The position numbers and the translations under genes were made by a program. DNA of 64,000 nucleotides from Halocaridina rubra (taxonomy: Eukaryota; Arthropoda; Malacostraca; Decapoda; Atyidae), in assembly GCA_037179515.1 (NCBI GenBank), contig JAXCGZ010004124.1:12501-76500 (forward strand), read 5' to 3'. Below, in pieces: positions 34,818-47,294 of this stretch. Position 1 is the first letter of the stretch, and every line of letters starts with the position of its first letter. A model generated the notes under the pieces. The model ran no database searches and was not told the DNA's origin. It saw nothing but the letters and a program-made list of their open reading frames with translations.

Positions 34818-35098
34818 GGGATGGGTTAGGTTAGGTTAGGTTGGGTTAGGTTAGGTTAGGTAAGGTTAGGTTAGGTAGTTAGGTTAGGTTGGGTTAGGTT
34901 AGGTTAGGTTAGGTTAGGTTAGGTTATGTTGGGTTGTGGTTAGGTTAGGTTAGGTTAGGTTAGGTTGGGTTAGGTTGGGTTGGGTTAGGTTGGCTTGGGT
35001 TAGGTTGGGTTAGGTTAGGTTAGGTTAGGTTAGTTTGAGTTAGGTTAGGTTGGGTTAGGTTAGGTTAGGTTAGGTTAGGTTAGGTAGTTAGGTTAGCT
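34818..35098 (+). repeat. GGGATGGG marker and TTGGG-rich block, U2
   Basis: Marker followed by the standard TTGGG/TAAGG/TTGGC sequence and TAGTTAGGTTAGC. It holds TTGGGTTGTGGTTAGG near 34928; the T-for-G change TTGGGTTGTG is shared only with U5 (near 52138). The left edge of the 17.2-kb duplication is near here. Confidence 0.9.
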
Positions 35099-37701
35099 TC
35101 ACTAAAAATCCCTAGTAATCTCGAATAATCAATAAAAAAATCCCTAAAAATCTCTAAAAATACCTAAAAATTACAAACAATTAATAAAAATTACAAAAAA
35201 TCACTAAAATCTCAAGAAACCACTAAAAATCCATAAAAATTCCCTAAAAAATACCTAAAAATCATTAAAAATCCTGAAATATCCCATACATTCCATTAAA
35301 AGTCCTAAAAATCCTTAAAAATCTCTAAAAATCCCTACAAATCCCTAAAAATCTTTAAAAATTACTAACCATTCAAAAAATATCTAAAACTCCATAAAAG
35401 AAAATCCATACAAATCTCTTAAAATCAATAAAAATAACTAAAAATCCATGAAAAATCCAAAAAAAACAAAGAGAAATATAAAAATCCACCAAAAACACCA
35501 AAAATCAATAGAAATTAATATAAATATATAATAATCTAAAATCTCTATGAATCACTAAAATTCATTAAACCCTAAAACAATCTAAAAGTCCTTAAAAGTC
35601 CATACAAATCTCAAAAAATCTCTAAAAATCCCTAAAACTCATTAAAAATCCCTATAAATCGCTAAACATTCTTAAAAATACATTAAAATTATTTAAAAAA
35701 AAAACACTAAAAATCTCTAAAAATCCCTAAAAATCTCTAAAATTTTAAAAAATCCTTAAAAAATCCAAAAAATTCATAAAAATTCAAAAAAATCCTTAAA
35801 AATCTCTAAAGAACCATAAAATTCCCCTGAAAAATCCCTACAAATCAACAAATATTCCAAAAAATCCCCTAAAATCCATGAAAATTTATTAATAATACAT
35901 AGAAATCCCTGAAAAAATCCATGAACATCTTTAAAAATTACTTTAAGAATTTTAATGGATATTTAGGTATTTGCATGGATTTTTACAGATATTTGGTATT
36001 TTTTATGATTTTTTAGGGATATTAAGAATTTTTTGGAGAGATTTTTAGTTGTTTTTTTTTTTGAAATTTTCAAGGATTTTTAATTTTTTAAGGATTTTTA
36101 GAAAAATTTAGAGATTTTTAAGGAGTTTTAGAGAATTTTAGGGATTATTAGTTGATTTTAGTGATTTTTAGAGATTTTGACAAATTTTTATAGATTTTTA
36201 AGGTTTTCTAGAGATTTTAAGGGATTTTTAGCAAATTTTAGGGATTTTTTGAGATTTTTAAAGAATTTTATGTATTTTTTTGGAATTTCTTTTAATTTTT
36301 GGTAATATCTAAAGATTTTTTTAGATATCTTTATGGAATTTTTCCAATTTTTATTTATTTGTAGGAATTTTAAGTAATTTTTAAAGATGTTTATGGATTT
36401 TTTTAGGGATTTCCATGGATTATTAATGATTTTTTTTGGATTTTATGGGATTTTCAGGAATTTTAATTTATTTGTAGGGATTTTTCTTTGGAATTTTATG
36501 GAATTTTTGGGATTTTTTGAGATTTTTAAGGAATTTTTTTGAATATTTATGAATTTTTAGGAGTTTTTAAGGATTTTTAGAAAATTTTATGGGATTCTTA
36601 GAGATTTTTAGAGATTTTTTAAGATTTTTAATGGATTTTTAGGGATTTGCATGGATTTTTACAGATTTTTGGTATTTTTTATGAATTTTTAGGAATATTA
36701 AGGATTTTTTAGAGATTTTTTTTTAGAAATTTTTATTGTTTTTTATAAATTTTAAGGATTTTTAGAAAAATTTAGGAATTTTTCGTTATTTACAGGGATT
36801 TTTCAGGAGTTTTAGAAAATTTTAGGGATTATTAGTTCAATTTAGCGATTTTTAGAGATTTTTACCATTTTTTTATAGGTCTTTAAGGATTTCTAGAGAT
36901 TTTAAGGTATTTTTAGTGAATTTTAGGGATATTTAGAGATTTTTAAAGATTTTTATGGATTTTGTTAGGAATTTCTATGCATTTTTTGGTAATATCTAAT
37001 GTTTTTTAGAGATTTTTATGGATTTTTTCGAATTTTAATTTATTTCTAGTGATTTTAAGTAATTTTTAAAGAAGTGTATGGATTGTTTAATGATTTCTAT
37101 GGATTATAAATGAAATTTTATGGATTATTGGGGAATTTTAGGAATTTTTATTGATTTGTAGGGATTTTTCAGGGAAATTTTATGGATTTTTAGGGATTTT
37201 TATAGATTTTTAAAGAATTTTTTGAATTTTTCGGGATTTGTAGGGATTTTTATGGATTTTAATGTTTTTTTTAACGATTTTTAGCGATTTATTGGGAATT
37301 TTAATGAGTTCTAGGGATTTTTTGAGATTTTTAGAGATTTCAATGGACTTTTAATGATTTTTAGATTTTCTTAGGATTTTAATGAATATTAGTGATTTTT
37401 AGAGATTTTAGGATAAGGGTTGGCGTCAGGAAGGGCATCCGGCTGTAAAACCCTTTTGCCAAAACCCATGGATAGCAGTCGAGAGAATACCGAAGATGGC
37501 CAGGGCGTACCCCGCTCACGCGACGCACAGAGGAGCCCGACCTCTGTTGAAACTGGACGAGGGTTAGACGACTAGTGAAGAGATGCGACCCCATATGAAA
37601 ATGGGAACGCATTTTGTGATTTTTAGAGATATTTAGATTTTTTGGAATTTTTAGGAATTTTTATGGATTTTTAGTTATTTTTATTGATCATAAGAGATTT
37701 T
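35099..37701. repeat. B block 2, AT-rich, with retroelement remnant
   Basis: The plus strand is A-rich (TAAAAATCC 10-mers) to about 35940, then flips to T-rich (GGATTTTTA). The segment near 35410 onward is a diverged copy of the A-block left arm (CAATAAAAATAACTAAAAATCC). From about 36780 to the end is the reverse complement of an A-block core plus arm, ending TAGTTATTTTTATTGATCATAAGAG. A remnant at 37416-37611 interrupts that arm. No plausible gene: open frames are short and low-complexity. Confidence 0.88.
37416..37611 (+). mobile_element. Non-LTR retroelement 3'-end-like remnant, copy 1
   Basis: The first non-repetitive, GC-balanced DNA in the window. It contains GTCAGGAAGGGCATCCGGC followed by GTAAAACCC, a motif I recognise from the 3' tails of many animal LINE or SINE families (RTE-like is my guess). 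Near the end is CGACCCCATATGAAAATGGG, whose CCCAT/ATGGG can pair as a small hairpin. It replaces about 35 bp of TATATATATTTTT sequence present at this place in B3 and B4, and no target duplication is evident. The minus-strand 77-codon frame across it (37379-37612) runs into the AT repeat and is not a gene. Orientation is assigned from the familiar motif only. Confidence 0.7.
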
Positions 37702-40700
37702 AACCTAACCTAACCTAACCTAACCTAACCTAACCTAACCTAACCTAACTTAACCTAACCTAACCTAACTAACCTAACTTAACCTAACCTAACCTAACCT
37801 AACCTAACTTAACTTAACCCAACCTAACCTAACCTAACCTAACTTAACCTAACCTAATCTAACCTAACCTAACCTAACCTAAAATAACCTAACCTAACTT
37901 AACCTAACCTAACCAAACCTAACCTAACTTAACCTAACCTAACCTAACCTAACCTAACTTAACCTAACCTAACCTAACCTAACCTAACCTAACTTAACCT
38001 AACCTAACCTAACCTAACCTAACCTAACTTAACCTAACCTAATCTAACCTAACTTAACCTAACCTAACCTAACCTAACCTAACTTAACCTAACCTAACCT
38101 AACCTAACCTAACTTAACCTAACCTAACCTAACCTAACCTAACCTAACTTAACCTAACTAAACCTAACCTAACCTAACTTTACCTAACCTAACCTAACCT
38201 AACCTAACCTAACTTAACCTAACCTAACCTAACCTAACTTAACCTAACCTAACCTAACCTAACCTAACCTAACCTAACTTAACCTAACCTAACCTAACTT
38301 AACCTAACCTAACCTAACCTTACCTAACTTAACCTAACCTAACCTAACCTAACCTAACTTAACCTAACCATAACCTAACCTAACCTAACCTAACTTAACC
38401 AAACCTAACCTAACCTAACCTAACCTAACTTAACCTAACCTAACCTAACCTAACTTAACCTAACCTAACCTAACCTAACCTAACCTAACCTAACCTAACT
38501 TAACCTAACCTAACCTAGCCAAACCTAACCTAACCTAACTTAACCTAACCTAACCTAACCTAACCTAACTTAACCTAACCTAACCTAACCTAACCTAACC
38601 TAACTTAACCTAACCTAACTTAACCTAACCTAACCTAACTTAACTTAACCTAACCTAACCTAACCTAACCTAACCTAACTTAACCTAACCTAACCTAACT
38701 TAACCTAACCTAACTTAACCTAACCTAACCTAACCTAACCTAACTTAACCTAACCAAACCTAACCTAACCTAACCTAACTTAACCTAGCCTAACCTAACC
38801 TAACCTAACCTAACTTAACCTAACCTAACCTAACCTAACTTAACCTAACTTAACCTAACCTAACCTAACCTAACCTAACTTAACCTAACCTAACCTAACC
38901 TAACCTAACCTAACCTAACTTAACCTAACCTAACCTAACCTAACCTAACCTAACTTAACCTAACTAAACCTAACCAAACCTAACTTAACCTAACCTAACC
39001 TAACCAAACCTAACCTAAACTAACTTAACCTAACCCAACCTAACCCAACCTAACCTAACTTAACCTAACCTAACATAACCTAACCTAACCTAACCTAACC
39101 TAACCTAACTTAACCTAACCTAACCTAACATAACCTAACTTAACCTAACCTAACCTAACCTAACCTAACTTAACCTAACCTAACCTAACCTAACCTAACC
39201 TAACCTAACCTAACTTAACCTAACCTAACCTAACCTAACTTAACTTAACCTAACCTAACCTAACCTAACTTAACCTAACCAAACCAAACCTAACCTAGCT
39301 TAACCTAACCTAACCAAACCTAACCTAACCTAACCTAACTTAACCTAACCTAACCTAACCTAACCTAACTTAACCTAACCTAACCTAACCTAACCTAACC
39401 AAACCTAACCTAACCTAACCGAACCTAACCTAACCTGACCTGACCTAACCTAACCTAACCCAACCTAACCCAACCCAACCCAACCTAACCTAACCAAACC
39501 TAACCTAACCTTACCTAACCTAACCTAACCTAACCAAACCTAACCTAACCTAACCTAACTTAACCTAACCTAACCTAACCTAACTTAACTTGACCTAACC
39601 TAACCTAACTTAACCTAACCAAACCTAACCTAACCTAACCTAACTTAACCTAACCTAACTTAACCTAAGCTAACCTAATCTAACCTAACCTAACCTAACC
39701 TAACCTAACTTATCCTAACCTAACCTAGCCTAACTTAACCTAACCTAATCTAACCTAACCTAACCTAACTTATCCTAACCTAACCTAACCTAACCTAACC
39801 TAACTTAACCTAACCTAACCTAACCTAACCCAACCCAATCTAACCTAACTTAACCCAACCTAACCCATCCTAACCTAACCTAACCTAACCTAACCTAACT
39901 TAACCTAACCTAACCTAACCTGACCTAACCCAACTTATCCTAACCTAACCTAACCTAACCTAACTTAACCTAACCTAACCCAACCTAACCTAATTTAACC
40001 TAACCTAACCTAACCCAACCCAACCTAACCTAACCTAACCTAACCTAACCTAACTCAACCTAACCTAACCTAACCTAACCTAACCCAACCAAACCTAACC
40101 TAACCTAACCTAGCCTAACCTAACCTAACCCAACCTAACCTAACCTAACGTAACCTAACCCAACCTAACCTAACCTAACCTAACCAAACCTAACCTAACC
40201 TACCTAACCTAACCTAACCTAACCTAACCCAACCCAACCTAACCTAACCTAACCTAACCTAACCTAACCTAACCTAACCTAACCTAACCGAACCTAACCT
40301 AACCTGACCTGACCTAACCTAACCTAACCCAACCTAACCCAACCCAACCCAACCTAACCTAACCAAACCTAACCTAACCTTACCTAACCTAACCTAACCT
40401 AACCAAACCTAACCTAACCTAACCTAACTTAACCTAACCTAACCTAACCTAACTTAACTTGACCTAACCTAACCTAACTTAACCTAACCAAACCTAACCT
40501 AACCTAACCTAACTTAACCTAACCTAACTTAACCTAAGCTAACCTAATCTAACCTAACCTAACCTAACCTAACCTAACTTATCCTAACCTAACCTAACCT
40601 AACTTAACCTAACCTAATCTAACCTAACCTAACCTAACCTAACTTATCCTAACCTAACCTAACCTAACCTAACATAACTTAACCTAACCTAACCTAACCT

Positions 40701-41393
40701 AACCCAACCCAATCTAACCTAACTTAACCCAACCTAACCCATCCTAACCTAACCTAACCTAACCTAACCTAACTTATCCTAACCTAACCTAACCTAACTT
40801 AACCTAACCTAATCTAACCTAACCTAACCTAACCTAACTTATCCTAACCTAACCTAACCTAACCTAACCTAACTTAACCTAACCTAACCTAACCTAACCC
40901 AACCCAATCTAACCTAACTTAACCCAACCTAACCCATCCTAACCTAACCTAACCTAACCTAACCTAACTTAACCTAACCTAACCTAACCTGACCTAACCC
41001 AACTTATCCTAACCTAACCTAACCTAACCTAACTTAACCTAACCTAACCCAACCTAACCTAATTTAACCTAACCTAACCTAACCCAACCCAACCTAACCT
41101 AACCTAACCTAACCTAACCTAACTCAACCTAACCTAACCTAACCTAACCTAACCCAACCAAACCTAACCTAACCTAACCTAGCCTAACCTAACCTAACCC
41201 AACCTAACCTAACCTAACGTAACCTAACCCAACCTAACCTAACCTAACCTAACCAAACCTAACCAAACCTACCTAATCTAACCTAACCTAACCCAACCCA
41301 ACCCAACCTAACCTAACCTAACCTAACCAAACCTAACCTAACCTAACCTATAACCTAACCTAACCTAGCCTAACCTAACCTAACCTAACCTAA
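37702..41393 (-). repeat. CCTAA array, unit U2
   Basis: AACCT pentamers. The first 1.7 kb has regular CTTAA variants; from about 39420 the array becomes rich in CCCAA, TATCC and CCTGACC variants and contains a tandem duplication (separate entry). CTATAACCTAACCTAACCTAGCC near 41349 precedes the C-tract. The whole array is repeated in U5. Confidence 0.95.
39420..41290 (-). repeat. 0.87-kb tandem duplication inside the U2 CCTAA array
   Basis: AACCGAACC followed by CCTGACCTGACC occurs at about 39419 and again about 869 bp later at 40288, with the same following landmarks (AACTTGACC, AACCTAAGCTAACC, TAACCCATCC, CTAACGTAACC). The second copy is longer because a sub-segment of about 195 bp carrying TAACTTAACCCAACC and TAACCCATCC is itself duplicated (about 40725 and 40918). 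Confidence 0.85.
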
Positions 41394-41440
41394 CCCCCCC
41401 TCCTAACCTAACCTAGCCTAACCTAACCTAGGTTAGGTTA
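41394..41440. repeat. C7TCC tract and CCTAGG divergence junction J3
   Basis: C7 then TCC, about 29 bp of CCTAA (with one CTAGCC), and the AACCTAGGTT dyad at about 41429/41430. The preceding sequence is identical to that before J6 at an offset of 17,220 bp. Confidence 0.95.
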
Positions 41441-42205
41441 GGTTAAGTTAGGTTAGGTTAGGTTAGGTTGGGTTAGGTTAAGTTAGGTTAGGTTAGGTTA
41501 GGTTTGGTTAGGTTAAGTTAGGTTAGGTTAGGTTAGGTTAGGTTAAGTTAGGTTAGGTTAGGTTAGGTTAAGTTAGGTTAGGTTAGGTTAGGTTAGGTTA
41601 GGTTAAGTTAGGTTAGGTTAGGTTAGGTTAGGTTAGGTTAGGTTAAGTGAGGATAGGCTAGGCTAGGTTAGGTTAAGTTAGGTTAGGTTAGGTTTGGTTA
41701 GGTTAAGTTAGGTTAGGTTAGGTTAGGTTAGGTTAGGTTAAGTTAGGTTAGGTTAGGTTAGGTTAGGTTAAGTTAGGTTAGGTTAGGTTAGGTTAGGTTA
41801 GGTTAAGTTAGGTTAGGTTAGGTTAGGTTAGGTTAGGTAAGGTTAGGTTAAGTTAGGTTAGGTTAGGTTAGGTTAGGTTAGGTTAAGTTAGGTTAGGTTA
41901 GGTTAGGTTAGATTAGGTTAAGTTAGGTTAGGTTAGGTTAGGTTAGGTTAAGTTAGGTTAGGTTAAGTTAGGTTAGGTTAGGTTAAGTTAGGTTAGGTTA
42001 GGTTAGGTTAGGTTAAGTTAGGTTAAGTTAGGTTTGGTTAGGTTAAGTTAGGTTATGTTAGTTTAGGTTAGGTTAGGTTAAGTTAGGTTAGGTTAGGTTA
42101 GGTTAGGTTAGGTTAGGTTAAGTTAGGTTAGGTTAGGTTAGGTTAGGTTAGGTTAGGTTAAGTTAGGTTAGGTTAGGTTAAGTTAGGTTAGGTTAGGTTA
42201 GGTTA
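41431..42205 (+). repeat. TTAGG array, unit U3
   Basis: TTAGG with TTAAG. The landmarks AAGTGAGGATAGGCTAGGC (about 41646) and TTATGTTAGTTTAGG (about 42053) recur in U6 at about 58861 and 59264, and the GGATAGG form is private to this pair. Confidence 0.95.
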
Positions 42206-42489
42206 GGGATGGGTTAGGTTAGGTTAGGTTGGGTTAGGTTAGGTTAGGTAAGGTTAGGTTAGGTAAGGGTAGGTTAGGTTGGGTTAGATTAGGTTAGGTT
42301 AGGTTAGGTTAGGTTATGAATTGGGTTGGGTTAGGTTAGGTTAGGTTAGGTTAGGTTGGGTTAGGTTGGGTTGGGCTAGGTTGGCTTGGGTTAGGTTGGG
42401 TTAGGTTAGGTTAGGTTAGGTTAGTTTGAGTTAGGTTAGGTTGGGTTATTTTAGGTTAGGTTAGGTTAGGTTAGGTAGTTAGGTTAGCT
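42206..42489 (+). repeat. GGGATGGG marker and TTGGG-rich block, U3
   Basis: Marker then TTGGG-rich pentamers. TAAGGGTAGG (about 42264) and TTGGGCTAGG (about 42369) are shared with U6 only. TTATGAATTGGG near 42314 is a small private change. Confidence 0.9.
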
Positions 42490-44927
42490 TCACTAAAAAT
42501 CCCTAGTAATCTCGAATAATCAATAAAAAATCCCTAAAAATCTCTAAAAATACCTAAAAATTACAAACAATTAATAAAAATTACAAAAAATCACTAAAAA
42601 CTCAAGAAACCACTAAAAATCCATAAAAATTCCCTAAAAAATACCTAAAAATCATTAAAAATCCTGAAATATCCCATACATTCCATTAAAAGTCCTAAAA
42701 ATCCTTAAAAATCTCTAAAAATCCCTACAAATCCCTAAAAATCTTTAAAATTTCCTAACCATTCAAAAAATATCTAAAACTCCATAAAAGAAAATCCATA
42801 CAAATCTCTTAAAATCAATAAAAATAACTAAAAATCCATGAAAAATCCAAAAAAAAACAAAAAAAAATTTAAAAATCCACGAAAAACACCAAAAATCAAT
42901 AGAAATTAATATAAATATATAATAATCTAAAATCTCTATGAATCACTAAAATTCATTAAACCCTAAAACAATCTAAAAGTCCTTAAAAGTCCATACAAAT
43001 CTCAAAAAATCTCTAAAAATCCCTAAAACTCATTAAAAATCCCTATAAATCGCTAAACATTCTTAAAAATACATTAAAATTATTTAAAAAAAAAACACTA
43101 AAAATCTCTAAAAATCCCTAAAAATCTCTAAAATTTTAAAAAATCCTTAAAAAATCCAAAAAATTCATAAAAATTCAAAAAAATCCTTAAAAATCTCTAA
43201 AGAACCATAAAATTCCCCTGAAAAATCCCTACAAATCAACAAATATTCCAAAAAATCCCCTAAAATCCATGAAAATTTATTAATAATACATAGAAATCCC
43301 TGAAAAAATCCATGAACATCTTTAAAAATTACTTTAAGAATTTTAATGGATATTTAGGTATTTGCATGGATTTTTACAGATATTTGGTATTTTTTATGAT
43401 TTTTTAGGGATATTAAGAATTTTTTGGAGAGATTTTTAGTTTTTTTTTTTTTTGAAATTTTCAAGGATTTTTAATTTTTTAAGGATTTTTAGAAAAATTT
43501 AGAGATTTTTAAGGAGTTTTAGAGAATTTTAGGGATTATTAGTTGATTTTAGTGATTTTTAGAGATTTTGACAAATTTTTATAGATTTTTAAGGTTTTCT
43601 AGAGATTTTAAGGGATTTTTAGCAAATTTTAGGGATTTTTTGAGATTTTTAAAGAATTTTATGTATTTTTTTGGAATTTCTTTTAATTTTTGGTAATATC
43701 TAAAGATTTTTTTAGATATCTTTATGGAATTTTTCCAATTTTTATTTATTTGTAGGGATTTTAAGTAATTTTTAAAGATGTTTATGGATTTTTTAGGGAT
43801 TTCCATGGATTATTAATGATTTTTTTTGGATTTTAGGGGATTTTCAGGAATTTTAATTTATTTGTAGGGATTTTTCTTTGGAATTTTATGGAATTTTTGG
43901 GATATTTTGAGATTTTTAAGGAATTTTTTTGAATATTTATGAATTTTTAGGAGTTTTTAAGGATTTTTAGAAAATTTTATGGGATTCTTAGAGATTTTTA
44001 GATATTTTTTAAGATTTTTAATGGATTTTTAGGGATTTGCATGGATTTTTACAGATTTTTGGTATTTGTTATGAATTTTTAGGAATATTAAGGATTTTTT
44101 AGAGATTTTTTTTTAGAAATTTTTATTGTTTTTTATAAATTTTAAGGATTTTTAGAAAAATTTAGGAATTTTTCGTTATTTACAGGGATTTTTCAGGAGT
44201 TTTACAAAATTTTAGGGATTATTAGTTCAATTTTGCGATTTTTAGAGATTTTTACCATTTCTTTATAGGTCGTTAAGGATTTCTTGAGATTTTAAGGTAT
44301 TTTTAGTGAATTTTAGGGATATTTAGAGATTTTTAAAGATCTTTATGGATTTTGTTAGGAATTTCTATGCATTTTTTGGTAATATCTAATGATTTTTAGA
44401 GATTTCTATGGATTTTTTCGAATTTTAATTTATTTCTAGTGATTTTAAGTAATTTTTAAAGAAGTGTATGGATTTTTTAATGATTTCTATGGATTATTAA
44501 TGAATTTTTGTGGATTCTTGGGGAATTTTAGGAATTTTTATTGATTTGTAGGGATTTTCCAGGGAAATTTTGTGGATTTTTAGGGATTTTTATAGATTTT
44601 TAAAGAATTTTTTGAATTTTTCGGGATTTGTAGGGATTTTTATGGATTTTAATGTTTTTTTAACGATTTTTAGCGATTTATTGGGATTTTTAATGAGTTC
44701 TAGGGATTTTTTGAGATTTTTAGAGATTTCAATGGACTTTTAATGATTTTTAGATTTTCTTAGGATTTTAATGAATTTTAGTTATTTTTAGAGATTTTAG
44801 GATATTTATATATATATTTTTATTAATTTCTATGTTTTTTTGTGATTTTTAGAGATATTTAGATTTTTTGGATTTTTTAGGAATTTTCATGGATTTTTAG
44901 TTATTTTTATCGATCATAAGAGATTTT
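42490..44927. repeat. B block 3, AT-rich, intact without retroelement
   Basis: A-rich plus strand to about 43335, then T-rich. The arm that carries the remnant in B2 is uninterrupted here (GATATTTATATATATATTTTTATTAATTTC at 44810-44839), so B3 shows the pre-insertion form. Diagnostic variants GGGATATTTTGAG, TTAGATATTTTTTAAG and GGTATTTGTTATGAA are shared with B6. In its left part CCACGAAAAACACC is shared with B4, so the block is mosaic. A 75-codon minus-strand frame at 43579-43806 is lysine/isoleucine-rich low complexity and not a gene. Confidence 0.9.
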
Positions 44928-46640
44928 AACCTAACCTAACCTAACCTAACCTAACCTAACCTAACTAACCTAACTTAACCTAACCTAACCTAACTTAACC
45001 TAACCTAACCTAACCTAACCTAACTTAACCTAACTTAACCTATTATAATCTAACCTAACATAACATAACCTAACCTAACCTAACCTAACCTAACTTAACC
45101 TAACCTAACCTAACCTAACCTAACCTAACTTAACCTAACCTAACCTAACCTAACCTAACCTAACCTAACTTAACCTAACCTAACCTAACCTAACCTAACT
45201 TAACCTAACCTAACCTAACCTAACTTAACCTAACCTAACCTAACCTAACTTAACCTAACCTAACCTAACCTAACCTAACTTAACCTAACCTAACCTAACC
45301 TAACCTAACTTAAACTAGCTAAACCTAACCTAACCTAACTTAACCTAACCTAACCTAACCTAACCTAACTTAGCCTAACCTAACCTAACCTAACCTAACT
45401 TAACCTAACCTAACCTAACCTAGCTTAACCTAACCTAACCTAACCTAACCTAACTTAACCTAACCTAACCTAACCTAACCTAACCTAACCTAACTTAACC
45501 TAACCTAACCTAACATAACATAACCTAACTTAACCTAACCTAACCTAACCTAACTTAACCTAACCTAACCTAACCTAACCTAACTTAACTTAACCTAACC
45601 TAACCTAACCTAACCTAACCTAACCTAACCTAACCTAACTTAACCTAACCTAACCTAACCTAACCTAACTTAACCTAACCAAACCTAACCTAACCTAAGT
45701 TAACCTAACCTACCCAAACCTAACCTAACCTAACCTAACTTAACCTAACCTAACCTAACCTAACCTAACCTAACTTAACCTAACCTAACCTAACCTAACC
45801 TAACTTAACCTAACCTAACCTAACCTAACCAAACCTAACCTAACCTAACTTAACCTAACCTAACCTAACCTAACCTGACCTGACCTGACCTAACCTAACC
45901 TAACCTGACCTAACCAAACCTAACCTAACCTTACCTAACCCAACCCAACCGAACCTAACCTAACCTAACCTAACCTAACCAAACCTAACCTAACCTAACC
46001 TAACTTAACCTAACCTAACCTAACCTAACTAGACCTAACCTAACCTAACTTAACCTAACCAAACCTAACCTAACCTAACCTAACTTAACCTAACCTAATC
46101 TAACCTAACCTAATCTAACCTAACCTAACCTAACCTAACCTAACTTATCCTAACCTAACCTAACCTAACCTAGCCTAACCTAACCTAACTTAACCTAACC
46201 TAACCTAACCTAACCTAACCCAACCCAATCTAACCTAACTTAACCTAACCTAACCCATCCTAACCTAACCTAACCTAACTTAACCTAACTAAACCTAACC
46301 TAACCTAACCTAACCTAACCCAACTTAACCTAACCTAACCTAACCTAACCTAACTTAACCTAACCTAACCCAACCTAACCGAATTTAACCTAACCTAACC
46401 TAACCCAACCCAACCTAGCCTAACCTAACCTAACCTAACCAAACCTAACCTAACCTAACCTAACCTAACCTAACCCAAAAAAACCTAACCTAACCTAACC
46501 TAGCCTAACCTAACCAAACCCAACCTAACCTAACCTAACATAACATAACCCAACCTAACCTAACCTAACCTAACCAAACCTAACCTAACCTAACCTATAA
46601 CCTAACCTAACCTAGCCTAACCTAACCTAACCTAACCTAA
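44928..46640 (-). repeat. CCTAA array, unit U3
   Basis: AACCT pentamers with CTTAA, becoming CCCAA- and TATCC-rich from about 45880, where CCTGACCTGACCTGACC occurs. The distal half resembles one copy of the 0.87-kb segment of U2/U5 (AACCCATCC near 46253, CTAGCCTAACC near 46499), without the tandem duplication. Confidence 0.95.
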
Positions 46641-46695
46641 CCCCCCTCCTAACCTAACCTAACCTAACCTAACCTAACCTAACCTAGGTTAGGTT
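46641..46695. repeat. C6TCC tract and CCTAGG divergence junction J4
   Basis: C6 (one fewer than elsewhere) then TCC, about 39 bp of CCTAA, and the AACCTAGGTT dyad at about 46684/46685. Confidence 0.95.
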
Positions 46696-47294
46696 AGGTT
46701 AAGCTAGGTTAGGTTAGGTTAGGTTAGGTTAGGTTAGGTTAGGTTAGGTTAGGTTTGGTTAGGTTAAGTTAGGTTAGGTTAGGTTAGGTTAGGTCAAGTT
46801 AGGTTAGGTTAGGTTAGGTTAGGTTAGGTTAAGTTAGGTTAGGTTAGGTTAGGTTAGGTTAAGTGAGGTTAGGCTAGGCTATGTTAGGTTAAGTTAGGTT
46901 AGGTTAGGTTTGGTTAGGTTAAGTTAGGTTAGGTTAGGTTAGGTTAGGTTAGGTTAAGTTAGGTTAGGTTAGGTTAGGTTAGGTTAAGTTAGGTTAGGTT
47001 AGGTTAGGTTAAGTTAGTTTAGGTTAGGTTAGGTTAGGTTAAGTTAGGTTAGGTTAGGTTAGGTTAGGTTAGGTTAGGTTAGGTTAGGTTAAGTTAGGTT
47101 AGGTTAGGTTAGATTAGGTTAAGTTAGGTTAGGTTAGGTTAGGTTAGGTTAAGTTAGGTTAGGTTGTTAGGTTAGGTTAGGTTAAGTTTTGTTAGGTTAG
47201 GTTAGGTTTGGTTAAGTTAGGTTAGGTTTGGTTAGGTTAGGTTAAGTTAGGTTAGGTTAGGTTAGGTTAGGTTAGGTTAGGTTAGGTTAGGTTA
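46686..47294 (+). repeat. TTAGG array, unit U4
   Basis: TTAGG with TTAAG and an AAGTGAGGTTAGGCTAGGC landmark near 46861. The last 140 bp contain AAGTTTTGTTAGG and TTGTTAGG irregularities. Confidence 0.94.

Noticed and set aside
37379..37612. 77-codon minus-strand open frame, repeated at 54585-54818
   Set aside because: It runs antisense across the retroelement-like remnant and starts and ends in AT repeat. Its identity in the two copies reflects the 17.2-kb duplication, not selection on a protein.
43579..43806. 75-codon minus-strand open frame, repeated at 60813-61040
   Set aside because: Lysine/isoleucine/asparagine low-complexity translation of the AT repeat. Closely similar DNA in B2, B4 and B5 does not keep it open over this length, so it is not conserved.
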